A stretch of DNA of 64,000 nucleotides from Capsicum annuum (Eukaryota > Streptophyta > Magnoliopsida > Solanales > Solanaceae). Positions 43,561 through 55,214 of the stretch are shown here, one piece after another. The translations under genes were made by a program, and so were the position numbers. Location of the stretch: the NCBI RefSeq assembly GCF_002878395.1, contig NC_061119.1, forward strand, positions 19,891,830 through 19,955,829. The letters run 5' to 3'. The notes below the pieces were generated by a model. That model saw only the letters and a program-made list of their open reading frames with translations. It had not been told where the DNA came from and searched no databases. The stretch's first letter is position 1; every line of letters begins with the position of its first letter.

Positions 43561-44480
43561 GGGCAGTGTTACTCATGTGGAGAATGATAAGAAAGAATTA
43601 TCTCAAGAAGTTCATTGTTTGGCTAGATCAGGTGTTAGGTTTGTTGATTTAGCTGAAGGCAATGTTTGGGTTCAGAGTAGTTCTGAATCTTCCCTAGTTT
43701 TGGAAGTGAAGGAGAAGCAAGATATGGATTCTAGTTTGGTCAAACTAAAAGAGTCAGTTAAAGACCAAAGGGTAGAGGTTTTCTCGCAATGGGGAGATGG
43801 CATGTTGAGATATCAAAATAGATTGTATGTGCCTTGTGTAGATGAGTTGAGACAGAGAATTATGGCCGAAGTGCATGGTGCGCTTTATTCTATTCATCCA
43901 GGTGCTACCAAGATATACCGCAACTTACGGGAAATCTATTGGTGGAGTGGTATAAAGAGAGATATAACAGAGTTCATAGCAAAGTGTGCAATTTGTCAAC
44001 AATTTAAGGTAGAACACCAAAGACCTAGTGGTACGTTGCAAGAGTTTGATATCCCAACTTGGAAGTGGGACGAGGTAAACATGGATTTTTTGACTGGTTT
44101 ACCCCATTCGCGTCATCATCATGATTCAATTTGGGTTATTGTAGATAGATTGACTAAGTCAACTCATTTTTTGCCAGTTCATACATCCTATATAGCTGAG
44201 GATTATGCTAAGTTGTATATCCAAGAGTTAGTCATATTGCATGGAGTTCCCTTATTTATCATCTCGGATAGGGGTACTTAATTTACTTCCCAGTTTTGGA
44301 GAGCTTTTTAGAAGGGTCTTGGCACCCAAGTCCATCTTAGTTCAGCTTTCCACCCTCAGACAGATGGTCAAGTATAGAAGACCATCTAAAATCTAGAAGA
44401 TATGTTGAGGGCATGTGCTCTTGATTTCAAGGGTAGTTGGGATGAGCATTTGCCATTGATTGAGTTCGCGTATAATAACA
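43561..44480 (+). pseudogene. Tekay-like integrase, zinc finger and core
   Basis: It shares one 283-codon open frame with the end of RNase H (43,430-44,281). The zinc-binding region reads YSIHPGATKIYRNLREIYWW...KCAICQQFK. The core starts WDEVNMDFLTGLPHS (first Asp), IISDRGT (second Asp, then a TAA for Gln) and FHPQTDGQV. The catalytic Glu codon is replaced by TAG at 44,375-44,377. Further Gln-to-stop changes are at 44,308 and 44,390. The core is otherwise complete to [25 protein letters not shown]. Confidence 0.85.
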
Positions 44481-45156
44481 GTTATTATTCTAGCATTTAG
44501 ATGGCCCCGTTTGAGGCTCTTTATGGAAGGAGATGTAGATCACCCATAGGTTGGTTTGAAATGGGTGAGGCCACTTTGATTGGGCTTGATGCAGTGTTTG
44601 AAGCAATGGAGAAAGTTAAGTTGATTAGAGAAAGATTGAAAATATCCCAGAGTCATCAGAAATCCTATGCAGATGTGAGAAGAAGGGACTTCGAGTTGGA
44701 GGTTGGTGATTTAGTGTATCTAAAAATTTAACCTATGAAAGGGATGAAGAGGTTTGGAAATAAGGGAAAGCTTAGCCCCCGTATGTTGGCCCCTATAGAA
44801 TTTTGAGTCGTGTTGGGAGAGTATCTTATGAGCTTGAGTTGCTTGCAGACTTGTCAACCGTTCATCCTGTATTCCATGTCTCTCTACTTAAGAAGAGTAT
44901 CGGTGACTCCACTATTGTAGTTCCTTTAGAAAGCTCAGATATTCGGAACAATCTTTCTTATGAAGAGATTCCAATTGAGATTTTAGATCATCAGATTCGT
45001 AGACTAAGGAACAAAAAAGTTCCCTTGGTTAAAGTTCTTTGGCGGAATCAGTGTGTTGAGGGAGCTACTTGGGAAGCAGAAGCAGATATGCGATCCAAGT
45101 ATCCTCACCTTTTTTCCACAAAATCAGATATAGCTGAAGGTAACACTCTTCCTTGA
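44481..45156 (+). pseudogene. Tekay-like integrase C-terminus with chromodomain-like end
   Basis: The open part 44,501-44,731 reads MAPFEALYGRRCRSPIGWFE and YADVRRRDFELEVGDLVYLKI. After a TAA (44,729) the open part 44,803-45,156 has SRVGRVSYELELLADLSTVHPVFHVSLLKK (the GPY/F region) and the chromodomain-like EIPIEILDHQIRRLRNKKVPLVKVLWRNQCVEGATWEAEADMRSKYPHLF. In chromoviruses this end directs insertion to heterochromatin. The gene closes at 45,156, about 200 bases before the polypurine tract. Confidence 0.85.
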
Positions 45157-45350
45157 TTCAATTCTTTTCTACTTATATAATCAGCTATATAGTTGTCCTC
45201 ATGTAGGTTCATCCACTCATAGATTACACAGAAGTTCAGAATGATTTAGATTCAGACTCGCAGTTTATTTCAGTTATGCATACTACCTTATGTTTTCAGA
45301 TTCGTCAAAAATTTCAGCTTAACTAGCCACATTCGAGGACGAATGTTTCC

Positions 45351-45360
45351 AAGGGGAGAC
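45351..45360 (+). other. Polypurine tract of the Tekay-like element
   Basis: AAGGGGAGAC lies two bases before the 3' LTR. The H2 tract (minus strand, 52,231-52,221) is nearly the same, AAGGGGGAGAC. Confidence 0.8.
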
Positions 45361-45362
45361 AT

Positions 45363-47761
45363 TATAATACCCCACAATTTTTGTAGCTTAAATTTGACCC
45401 TAGATTGTTAAGGGATAGGTTCCCAAAATTAATACTATTTATTTTGGATGGAATTCCTTATATTTCAACTTTCCATTGCATAATAAATTGAATTAGCTTT
45501 CAAACGATATAAGATTCGCATAAATCTGATAACCAGGTAAGAAGTTATGGCTATTTTTAGTCCCAGTCATAAAACACTGTCATTTTGGTCAATAGCGCAT
45601 CACGTAGAAGGTTTAAATGATGATTGTCAATTTCTAGTGGCTCTCCGCGATATTGGTGCATCGTGGAGAGATCCAAATTTCTAATAGTCCCATTCAAGTA
45701 GCCCTCCGCAATAAGCGCATCGCGGAGAGGGTCAATTTCCCGTTTGCCAATTTTTAGAGGTCCAACGCGATAATGGCGCGTCATGCCATGTGAAAAAATG
45801 GCATTCCAAAGGGGCACCATGATGTCTCCACGTCGCGGAGTCTTCTCATTTTCCATTCGTCGATTTCCAGTGAGCCACCGCGATAGTGGCGCATCGCGGT
45901 GGCCACCCAAATCGGGAAAATATATGTTTTCAAATTTCGTATAAAAGTTTAAAGGGGGTAATTTGGTCAATTCCCAAGACCCCAATCCGTCCAAAACACC
46001 TCATTAATCATATACTAAGGCACTTTATGCTTATTTCATCGCTTTTCTCTAAAAAAGCAAACCCTAGTGCATCAAACTTCCTCCCTAAGAAATTCAAAAT
46101 TTCACAATTAATCCTCCAAGAAAATTTAAGATTGAGAATTCCCACTTCAATAACTTTAAGAAGTCATCTCCAAAACATCAATAAAGATCCAAGAGTCAAG
46201 TTCTAGCATCTAGATTATCCAACAATGCATGTGGGGTTTTGAATAAGGATAAATCTTTCATCCTTGTGCCCAAAAACATAATTTAAATTACAAATTGCTG
46301 ACTTTTGTATGATTTCCCATGAAATTTAAGTTATGGTTTATACCTAACGTTGCTAATTGCATGATTTTGAGATTTTAAGTTATTTGGGTATTGAATTACA
46401 TGTCTACTTTTCAAAAATTAATGCGTATGATCATATTTTCAAGATTTTAAGTTGAATTATGAATATTTGTATTATCAAGCATGAATCTTATGGTGTTTGA
46501 CATGAATTGAATCATGGGTCATTAAGCCCTAGTTTTGTATGTTGAAATTTCAAGAATGACTATGTTTTAAGCATCCCATGATTAGCTATTTTCAGATTTT
46601 GATAAAGAAAGTTAATCTATTGATCTAAGTAAAGATAGGAATCCACATTATTCATACAGTTTATGATTTAAAGCAAAGAGAAGTATAATTGGTTTTCATT
46701 ATAAACTCTTATGCTGTTTTAAGGTGGATTTCCTAAAAGTTCTAAGCAATAAGTATGGGAGTAGTATTTAGCACCGAGTTGGGTATGATTCCAAAGTCTC
46801 ATGCCCCAGAACTACGTGCCACCGTAGGTTTCTAATTTGACCATAGTGGTCTAAGATAGTGATCAATTAAATTAAGGTTCTATTCTGATGGCAAGGGTAG
46901 AATAGCTCTTCCCAACATGGGCAAGACTTTGGACTCCATGTCAGCTCACATGGTTTATGTTGGTTAGAAGAAGCTCCCTGATTCCCAAAGTCCTTATGTC
47001 CCAAAATTTCAAGATTTCCAAAGCTCCCAAAACTTCTAAGTTTTAAAAGAAAAGAATGATAGAAAAGCTTTTATAAGACTAAGTGTTATGGCTAACTAGA
47101 TTTACAATTATGATTTGTTATACACGATTTTGTATTTTGATATTTTAGATATTCAAGCTTATGTGAGTCATATATATCCATATGCATTTACTTTCTAATT
47201 ATGATGATGTTTACTTATGCATTACACCCTCATATATTCAGTACATCCTTAAAGTATAGATCCACATATATGTCTATGTCCTATATTGTCTCATAATGTA
47301 GGTTCAGGTGCTCAGTCTCAGCAGCGTGAGTGATCTTCGAGCCTCTCTTCTATATTCCTGCAGTTGGTGAGTCCTCATAGTTTGGGGACTTAGATGTTCA
47401 CACTTTTAGTTTATTAGTATATGTTCCATCATTCATTTCAGATAATTGAGTCAGCTGGGGCATGTCCTAGTGGCTCTCTAGATTCAGATAGTAGAGGCTT
47501 GCCAGACTACCAGATTTAGTATTCAGATTTCTATTTTAGTACATAGAGTCTTAGCATTTGCTTTATCAGACTTTTGAGATTAGTATGATTCAGATATATC
47601 CAGATGATTCAAACAACTTTTCACATATATTTTGATTTTTCAATTGTATTTTCCCCTATTTTGAGGTTCAGATTTAGAGAAGGTAGCCAGGGTTAACTCA
47701 GGACTACTTGTAGTTCAGAGCACTGTGTGGCATCCTAGGAACTAGATTTTGGGGTGTTACA
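45363..47761 (+). repeat. 3' LTR of the Tekay-like element (2,399 bp)
   Basis: TATAATACC...GGTGTTACA; the first dinucleotide is changed from TG to TA. It carries the hairpin array 45,590-45,905 and TATAAAA at 45,940-45,946. Strongly similar to the 5' LTR throughout. Confidence 0.9.
45590..45905 (+). repeat. Hairpin word array upstream of TATA, 3' LTR
   Basis: Five dyad units. The best is GCCACCGCGAT (45,874-45,884) with ATCGCGGTGGC (45,893-45,903), a perfect 11-bp stem with an 8-base loop. The first (45,641-45,670), CTCTCCGCGAT / ATCGTGGAGAG, has one mismatch. Loops share A(T/G)TGG(T/C)GC. Confidence 0.8.
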
Positions 47762-48189
47762 AAACCACCAACCATGGATTTCTAAGCCACCATTTATGAT
47801 TCAAGAACAATGTTTAGAACTGTAATGCCCCGCATAATCCTATTCCAGTCTGAGCCTTAGAGCGTATTGGTAAAGCAAAAATTTGAGTCAAAATGTTTCA
47901 AAAATATCCTCCCAAGTATGAAATACTTTGAATCATGTGGGAATCTATTTGAGCATGAATTAAAATCATAGAGGTCCCCTAACTTATGGACGAGTTGAAA
48001 ACTTTCCTATCATTTAAGTTTTAGTGACCGTCAAAATTTGGATCAACTTCAATTGACCATAACTCATTGTATATGAATAAATGGGTGGCTTTCTATATAT
48101 CAAATGAAATATCTTTGAATTAGCTTTCCAACTATACCAATTTCGCCTAAATCCGATATAGGAGCAAAGAGTTATGCCTATTTTACTCC

Positions 48190-48400
48190 AGCATGTCAAG
48201 CTGGAAAATAGTGATGACATTTCTGATGGGCTATCACGTTTCTGACGACCTTTTTGACGAAGTCGTCATATTTTGACGACATTTATGACGATGTCGTCAG
48301 CCCTGGGCAGAAAATCAAGAATTGGACCCCTTTTGTGATGACCATTCGTGACGTCCTATCACGGACCTGACGGCCTGTCATGAATGGCGTCAAGAACATT
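48190..48400 (+). repeat. TGACGAC/GTCGTCA dyad array upstream of TATA
   Basis: Dyads include GTCGTCA (48,262-48,268) with TGACGAC (48,274-48,280), and TGACGA-TG-TCGTCA (48,286-48,299). The word GACGACATTT is shared with the tandem array LTRs at 22,450-22,790, a different family. The array ends about 70 bases before TATAAATA. Confidence 0.75.
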
Positions 48401-49559
48401 TTTTCCAGTAATTCAAGGGCATTTTTGCAAGGGTATTTTGGTCATTTCCCACTTTTTTTGAGCCTCTATAAATATGAGGAACCCTCATTCAAATCCTAAT
48501 TTCTCCATTTCTCTTCCAATTCTCTAAAGAGAGAATATCTAGGGTTTCAATTCAAGAACCTTAATCCTCCAAAAATTCATCCATAAATCTTCAATCTTTC
48601 TTCAAGAATCAAGTCCCTCATAGTGTAGGCTTCAAGAATTTATTTATTTCAAGTGTGGATAAAGTTTCAAGCACTAAAGTTCATCCAATTTCAAATGTTA
48701 AGGTATGTAGATATTGATTCTTGGGTCCCTTTCATCCTAGAAGTTCAAGGACCTTTTTTAAAACTAAAAGATTTTTATGTTTATGAGTTGTTAATGATTT
48801 GTATGAGTTGAAATGGATGTTTAATGTGTTTTTGAGTTTTGATTTATGTTTCCTTACAAAATTTATGAGCTTTGACCTTAGTATGTGGAATTCATGTCAT
48901 GTTTGTGATAGACCCTCTTGAAGTTGTTTTTCCATGTGATGTGTTCATGACTTTTGGGTGTAGAAATGGTTGAATAAGTGAAGAACATTTCCCATAGGTT
49001 TGATAAAGAGCTTAGGTGAAGCATAAGGGCCACTATTGTATGTTGAATAGGTAACCCCAAATTGTGAGCTAGTCCATGCATGCCTTAGTGAGTGAAATGT
49101 GCCAAGATAGCATGAAATCCCCAAGTAGGTGTAAAATCGGTCGTGTCTAATGGTTATTGAAAGACCTTAGTGAACAAGTCGAGATATGATGGTTGTAAAT
49201 TCCCCAATTTTGTGCTCTTTGATATATGCTAAGCTTTCAACACATGTCAAGTGGTTAGAAAGTAAATAGTGATGTGTTAATATGAAGTTTCTCCCAAATC
49301 AAGTGATATCCAAATACATGACAAGATCGATATAGGTATGAACTACTTGATGTAAGATCTCGTTGAATGGGGTATAGTCTAATAGCATGTCTTCCCTAGG
49401 CTAGTATATGATAGTGAACTGTTGATGATCCTTAAAGGTTTGGAGTGACCCTTTGGTGGTTGTGATGATGAATAGAGGTCTATGTTTCCTAAATGCTTAA
49501 TGCAATGTCCTAAGGATCTTGAGAGGGAAAGTATGTTATGATGCCCAACTACTTGAAGT

Positions 49560-49690
49560 GATTCTTTAATGATTGTGATAATACATGAATGATTGTAATG
49601 ATGAATGAATGCTTGTAATGATGAATAAATGATTGTAGTGATGAATAGATGACCGTGATGATGCATGAATGACTTGTGATGAAGAATAAT
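49560..49690 (+). repeat. Degenerate tandem repeat, period about 21
   Basis: About six units of GAATGATTGTAATGATGAAT type inside the solo LTR. A long minus-strand reading frame across it is a by-product. Confidence 0.7.
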
Positions 49691-52220
49691 TATGTCTTAC
49701 TTTTATGTTGTCGAGTCCTGGGGGTATTTATACCCGAAAATAGAGCTGTTTTCTAGAGCCGTGTCAATTTCTCGATAATTCCAATCGAGCCATGATTCTC
49801 AGAACTCAATAAACTATAGAACTCTGTATCCTCAGACAAGTGCGAAGCTTAATAAAGCTCAGTAATCTCAGTTATCTCTGTAATCTCTGTATCGCTAGTA
49901 ATATAGCCTCAGACCTGTAATCAGCTCAGTTCTAATAGTATTCAAGTCACTCAATCCTAATCTTAGAAGCGATGCGAGTAATCTATTCAAGCTTTATATC
50001 GTCAGTCAGATACCATAATTTGATATCTTTTCCGTTAGATATGAAACCAAGTGATCTCAGCGTAACTCAGTCAGACCTTTTGATTAATATGATCAGTGTC
50101 AGATTCAGTTCAGCCAGTGTTCAGTTGAGAATTCAGTTCTGAGTCTTTCAGTTGGGAGTAGAAACTAGCACCGAGCGAGTTCAAGGATGGGATCTCACCT
50201 ACTAGTAGAGGGTATGATTCTTAGAAGCAATCCTTATGCTTCAGAACTACGTAGCCAGCGTAGGTTGAGACATCACACCTGTTAGTTGAGGGAGGATGAG
50301 AGACACCATAGCTTCTAGATGAGGGTAGATGAGGTAGCTTGACCTGCTATATGAGGGCTCCACCGTTCTCGTTTGAGGACCTGCTAGATGAGGGTCATAT
50401 AGAGTTGTCTTTACCAGTAGTGCGATAATGACACCCTTCCAACTGGGGCACACGTTAGACCCCACCTGTGGTAGGTCAGGGCATGTCGGTTAAGTGACTA
50501 CTTCCCACAGTTTTAGTTTTAGATTTAGTTTCAGTTTCAAAATCAGTCTTCAAAAATCAAGACTGTTAGATACAGTCATCTATCATTGTGAGGAACTCAG
50601 ATAGTTCTATTGATTTATGGACCATCCCATTAGATAGACTTGGTCTCACATATAGTTGTTTGATATCATATTTAGAGATATATCATCAGATAGGCTTGAT
50701 CACAGTATCAAATTTCTGTTGAGTATTCTGGTTGTCAGATTCAGATATAATCATATTTATTATCATTGATAAAGCTTCCAAAATCATCTGTTAGAAAGGT
50801 TGATCTCTAATCCTGTCAGTCGAAAGCAGTAAGTCTAACAATTCAGTCATTGATGTAAGCACATCTAGATCCTCAGTTATCAGTATCAAATGAGTCAATG
50901 ATTCAGTATCTTAGTGTCAGTAGTGAGTTCAGTCTGTAGTAAAGTGGTATCTGAGTTTCAGTATCTAGAGTTGCGATAATTATGTTCATGTTCTGTGCAT
51001 TCATGTATGTGTTCTCATGCGGCATTTTCATGATTATTCAGTTTAGATATTGCGGATGCATGAACCCTTGCATTAGCCTACCCCGTCTACATACTCGGTA
51101 TATTTTTGTACTGACACATTTGCGCTATGGTATTTTATTTGACGCCATAGGTTCAGAGGCACAGGATCTAGTTTATCCTCAGCAGTTTGGTCCCAGTCAG
51201 CAGCAGTAGCAGTGAGTCCTCTTCTTTCAAGGACGAGTCTCAGTTTACTACTATTGTTTCAGACTTTGTTTATTTTCTGTTGGCAAAGTTAGTTAGGGAC
51301 ATGTCCTATCAACTCCACAGTTTAGGCAGTTAGAGGCTTTTCAGACGGATGTATTAGTATTCAGTTTTCAGCTTTGAGTATGTATAGATTTGTTGAACCT
51401 TATGGTAAGTTTCCATATTTTTTCAGATATTATGCAGTGTATAGGTACAGATATAAAAAAAGAGTTAGCTTGTGGTCCTTCAGGTCAATAAGAACCGTGT
51501 AACATCTCAAGATGGGATCTGGGGGCATTACAAGAACACAAGATTTTTATGAACTAACAATGAAAGAAGAGTCACATCCCTAAATTACGAAGATTTACGG
51601 AGGTATTTTGATCTTTAAGCCTCTAGATGGTCACATTTATGAAACCCTAGACCAATCTCTTTTAGAGGTTTCTAGAGATTTTTTGAGAGCATTTTTATTT
51701 TCCAAAGTGAGGAATAAGGGACCAAATAGTGTTATAGGCCGTGGGTCTTAAGGGCTTGGGGTGGGAAATGTCTAAAATACCCCCAGCTAAAAAGATGTAG
51801 TGACTCGCAGGAGGGTACAGTTTGGCCTCTACACTCATGCCCCATCATATGATTGGTACCTTTCACTCATACCTTAATCAAAATGTTGGGCACTATAATC
51901 TGTCCAACATACGACTCCTTAGCATGAGTTGTACCCAACCATATGACTAGTACCCATTCAAATCGTACCCTAAGCGGAATGTCAAGGCTATACCCTAAAC
52001 AATATACAATTTAATTCTATACTTCTCGTTTCATGATCATTCAAGTCGTATGATGCCTTCTCGTACAAAGAGCAAAACTTTTCCATTGTGACACTAACCA
52101 TCATACAACTAGGGTCCTTTACCTATACCCCCACCATACGAGTAGTCTGGTGAGTCATATGATGCACAAAATGTCCAAGACTTAGGAAATTTTGCAAGCG
52201 CCAAAGTTTGGGGTATTTCA

Positions 52221-52231
52221 GTCTCCCCCTT
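52221..52231 (-). other. Polypurine tract of H2
   Basis: The reverse complement reads AAGGGGGAGAC, immediately beside the 3' LTR on the minus strand. This fixes the orientation of H2. Confidence 0.8.
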
Positions 52232-52379
52232 AGGATCATTCATCCAAAAATGATGGGAAGAGGCACTACAAGCACGATTAAACCCCAAACATCTCTACTC
52301 TTACCTTTATGACTAAAAACATACACCAAGAGATTTACAATCTATCATCAACAAGATATGAAACAAAGGTGTCAAAAAC

Positions 52380-53429
52380 AACACATACCTCAAGCACGAT
52401 TTTCCAAAATTGGGAATAGGAATGAATACTTGGACTTCATGTCCTCATCAGCTTCCTAAGTATCTCCTTCTACCTTATGCTTATCTGAAGGGACCTCTAC
52501 AAAGACTCCACCTTTAGTCCTCACCCTATGAAATCATTAATGAATACCACGTCTCAATGAATTTGATCTTACAATTTCCCATACACATCACTAAAAGAGC
52601 TTGAGTCTATCTATCTATATATATACTGCTCCCAAGTTTAAGCCTATTCAAAGGTAAAAGAGGTTAACTTAGGCCACAGGGCTCTATTCCTTACATCCAT
52701 CCAAAAGACTACTCGATCCCACCATAACAATCAACCATCCTGTCCTATCAGGATTCCTAACTACCTATCACAACGTTCAAGCCTACCTTTACTATATCCA
52801 TTGTACAGTCAAACCCACCAATGATCCGAAAACCTCTAAAATCATAGCCTCGCAACTACCAATTAGGGGTTTGGACATCTATGCTTCTACACACTCCTCG
52901 ATCTCTTTTTAAGTCCTCAGAATACTAGCATTTCTCCTCTAACATCATATCCCCGTATCTCAATAGATTCTAAATCTATACCAAGAGTTCACATAGTTTA
53001 TGTACTCCTCCCTTAGTTTGGATCCACATAACACCATATAGCAACACCCTAGACTTCTCTATGCTCAGAATCTTTAGAAACGTAAGCTACGCATACAAGG
53101 TACCCCTAACTCAAAACTAAGCATACTTTTCTCTTGTAACCTAAAACTTTTATCCATCTAATGATTTATCCGCCTCTTCCATTTCAACACAAAGGACCCA
53201 TATCTATACCACTATTACATAATCCACTATTTCATAGGGCATCAACCCAAGATCTATCACATATAGCATTACCCTACTAATTCACCCCCACAAATCGTGC
53301 ATCGCTATCCTTGAGTTAACATCTTTATCACCAAACTTAGAATCAAAATTTCAAACTTAGCATCTAACAATAATCATGCACCACCCACGAAATATCACAC
53401 AAATCAGACTAATCTACCCAATAAGTAGA
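52380..53429 (-). pseudogene. H2 chromodomain remnant and degraded internal stretch
   Basis: At 52,475-52,425 (minus) the text EGDT*EADEDMKSKYS matches the end of the chromodomain-like region (compare EGATWEAEADMRSKYPHLF at 45,060). The stretch 52,510-53,429 shows no gene motif I can recognise, although a complete element should have RNase H and integrase here. Either these are too degraded or they were replaced. Roughly 3 kb of coding sequence is missing compared with the Tekay-like element. Confidence 0.55.
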
Positions 53430-53900
53430 TTACTCTAAATTTCCTTTCTCATCGCCAACGTCCTATACATATCCGAAGAAACCCACCCTCCTTACGCATA
53501 AATAACATCGGTGCTCCCCGCGGGGACACACTAGCATGGATGAAACCTTTGTCTAAGAGGTCCTTTAGTTGCTCCCTGAGTTCTTTTGACTCGACGGATC
53601 CATTCTATATGGGGGAATAAAAATTGGACGAATATCCGGAACAAGATTAATACCGAAATCAATCTTTCTATCGAGAAGGATACCGGGAAGGTAATCAGGG
53701 AAGACCTTGGAAAACTCACTTACCACAAGAACTGAATGTAAAGAAGGACCTTCTAAGTTAAAATCTCTAACCTAGACCAGATGATAGAGACACCCCTTGG
53801 AGATTAATCTCTGAGCTCTAAGATATGATATAAACCTTCCCTTAGGTGCTAAGGATCCACCCTTCCACACACAATTAGCTCATTAGAGAATTTAAACATG
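53430..53900 (-). pseudogene. H2 reverse transcriptase N-terminal fragment
   Basis: On the minus strand 53,620-53,440 reads [47 protein letters not shown], the opening of plant chromovirus RT. The palm with its active site is missing. A frameshift separates it from the preceding spacer (53,720-53,620). The block agrees with [24 protein letters not shown] in the Tekay-like element at 42,355. Confidence 0.7.
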
Positions 53901-55110
53901 ACCTTTTGGGTTAGACAATCTAAAGAAGTATAGCACGAGTGAAACTAGTCCATTCCCAAAGTAACATCAAAGTCAACCATATCCAGCTCTATCAAGTCTA
54001 CCAAAGTTTCTCTACTACCAATAGATACCACACATACCCTATAGAATATTCTAACAGCCAAAGAGTCTCCTACCAGGGTAGAAACAGAAAATGGATTCGA
54101 CAGACACTCGGGACCAAAATAAAATGAATAGCCATAAATGGGGTCACATAAAAGAGAGAGAGATCACTAAATCAAGTAAGTAGTACTCATCAAGGGTAAA
54201 GATTTTTGACATTCCAAGGGAAACATCAGGAGACTCTTCAAACTCCCAGCGGTCGAAAAGAGCATCGAGATAATTTTGGTCAATGCCAACATTAGAGGTA
54301 GGACCCTTTGGTGCTGGTCCTGACAAAATAGCATTAGGGACCTTATTAGCCTAAGAAGAAATCCAAAAAGGACAATTCCACTACATATGACCAATCTAAC
54401 CATAATTGAAGCATCTTTTTTCCCTTCATGACAGAACCCGCGATGTCCCCAGCCACAGAACCGGAAAAGAGGATAGAGTGGAACTAAATAGGCTTTATTA
54501 GACTGGTATTGGGAACCCCATGCCCTAGTACCACTACTATTATAAAGTTGACATCCTTCGGATGGCCTATGGTAAGGGTTTTTAGCCGAGTGGTAAGAAC
54601 CAGATTTTGCCAAACTTCCTTAGTCTATTTTCTCCCGTGACTACTGCTATTGTACCAGCCCCTACCCTTCTCTAAATATCTAAAATTCTTGTTTTGCCTT
54701 TCCCCCATCCTTATCTGACTCCTCTTACCAATAAGATCGGACTGGTGTGATAGAGAAATCACTATTTGTGTCAACAACTGAATAGAATGACGGAACTTTG
54801 CATTAGAAATATCTCCTTGAGGTGACTGAGTAGAGGTGTCACCACTTGGATAAAGATCAGCAGGGACCAGTGGGACTTTATGAAGGCAATCAGAAGCAGC
54901 GACCCTAGATCAGGTCTATATCCTATAGGTAGAATGAGCTCCGACCACGTTGTCCTCCAGTGGGACAAAAGAATCCATGAGTTTCATATCTCTTATGAGA
55001 CATAAATTGAAAGGATAACAAATAGAGATTAAGAAAATTTGAGACCTTAGACTCTATAGCTAGAAAAAGAACAATAAAAAAGGGAAACATTCCTAAATGC
55101 CTCATAGCCT
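53901..55110 (-). pseudogene. H2 gag and protease remnant
   Basis: From 55,100 down, gag text is badly broken. The recognisable parts are a degraded knuckle region near 54,430, then RWEFEESPDVSLGMSKIFTLDEYYLLD (54,255-54,170; the Asp-Leu-Val replaces DPG at the active site), VSTLVGDSLAV and, at 54,010-53,938, ETLVDLIELDMVDFDVTLGMD with a TAG after it (Trp or Gln expected). The order equals H1 and the Tekay-like element. More than ten stops or frameshifts are visible, making this the most decayed gypsy coding region here. Confidence 0.65.
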
Positions 55111-55194
55111 CTCTCTTATAAGTGCGGCACGCTACACACCCATAAAAGAGACTCTACTTAACACAGCTTTATGGACACCTAATTGACCATGAAC

Positions 55195-55214
55195 CTTGGA
55201 TTTGATAAAAAATT
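55195..55214 (-). other. Degraded primer-binding site of H2
   Basis: The reverse complement TTTTTATCAAATCC corresponds to TTTGGTATCAGAGCC of the related H1 element at the same distance from the LTR; four or more positions have changed. Confidence 0.55.

Larger units (their letters stand above)
37942..47761 (+). mobile_element. Tekay/Del-like chromovirus (Ty3/gypsy), full length, inactive
   Basis: A 9.8-kb element with target duplication AAACC (37,937-37,941 and 47,762-47,766), 5' LTR 37,942-40,322, initiator tRNA-Met primer site, gag-protease-RT-RNase H-integrase-chromodomain order, polypurine tract and 3' LTR 45,363-47,761. The order RT before integrase defines Ty3/gypsy, and the C-terminal chromodomain-like end and long LTRs point to the Tekay/Del lineage. 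Many Gln-to-stop changes, a deletion in RT and lost catalytic residues show it is dead. Confidence 0.9.
47821..51532 (+). mobile_element. Solo LTR (or LTR-only element), 3.7 kb
   Basis: TGTAATGCCCC...GGGGCATTACA flanked by the target duplication AGAAC (47,816-47,820 and 51,533-51,537). It has no coding region, primer site or polypurine tract, so it is best explained as a solo LTR left by recombination. It shares phrases with the 55,392-58,012 LTR (CGAGTCCTGGGGGTA, AACTACGTAGC, AGCGTAGGTTGAGA). It holds a TGACGAC dyad array (48,190-48,400), TATAAATA at 48,467-48,474 and a 21-base repeat (49,560-49,690). Confidence 0.85.
36333..52220 (-). repeat. 3' LTR of H2, interrupted twice
   Basis: Its pieces are 36,333-37,941, 47,767-47,820 and 51,538-52,220. 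Ends TGTCATGACC (left) and GGGTATTTCA (right) correspond to LTR ends TG...CA on the minus strand. The uninterrupted partner LTR reads straight across both insertion points. The TACGAGT/ACTCGTA word array is at 51,830-52,165. Confidence 0.8.

Noticed and set aside
48190..48400. Possible CRISPR-like array from regularly spaced TGACGAC words
   Set aside because: The context is a plant LTR, repeats are short and degenerate, and spacing is irregular.
54144..54613. 148-codon minus-strand frame as an intact gene
   Set aside because: It is an out-of-frame read through the decayed H2 gag-protease; the recognisable motifs lie in other frames.
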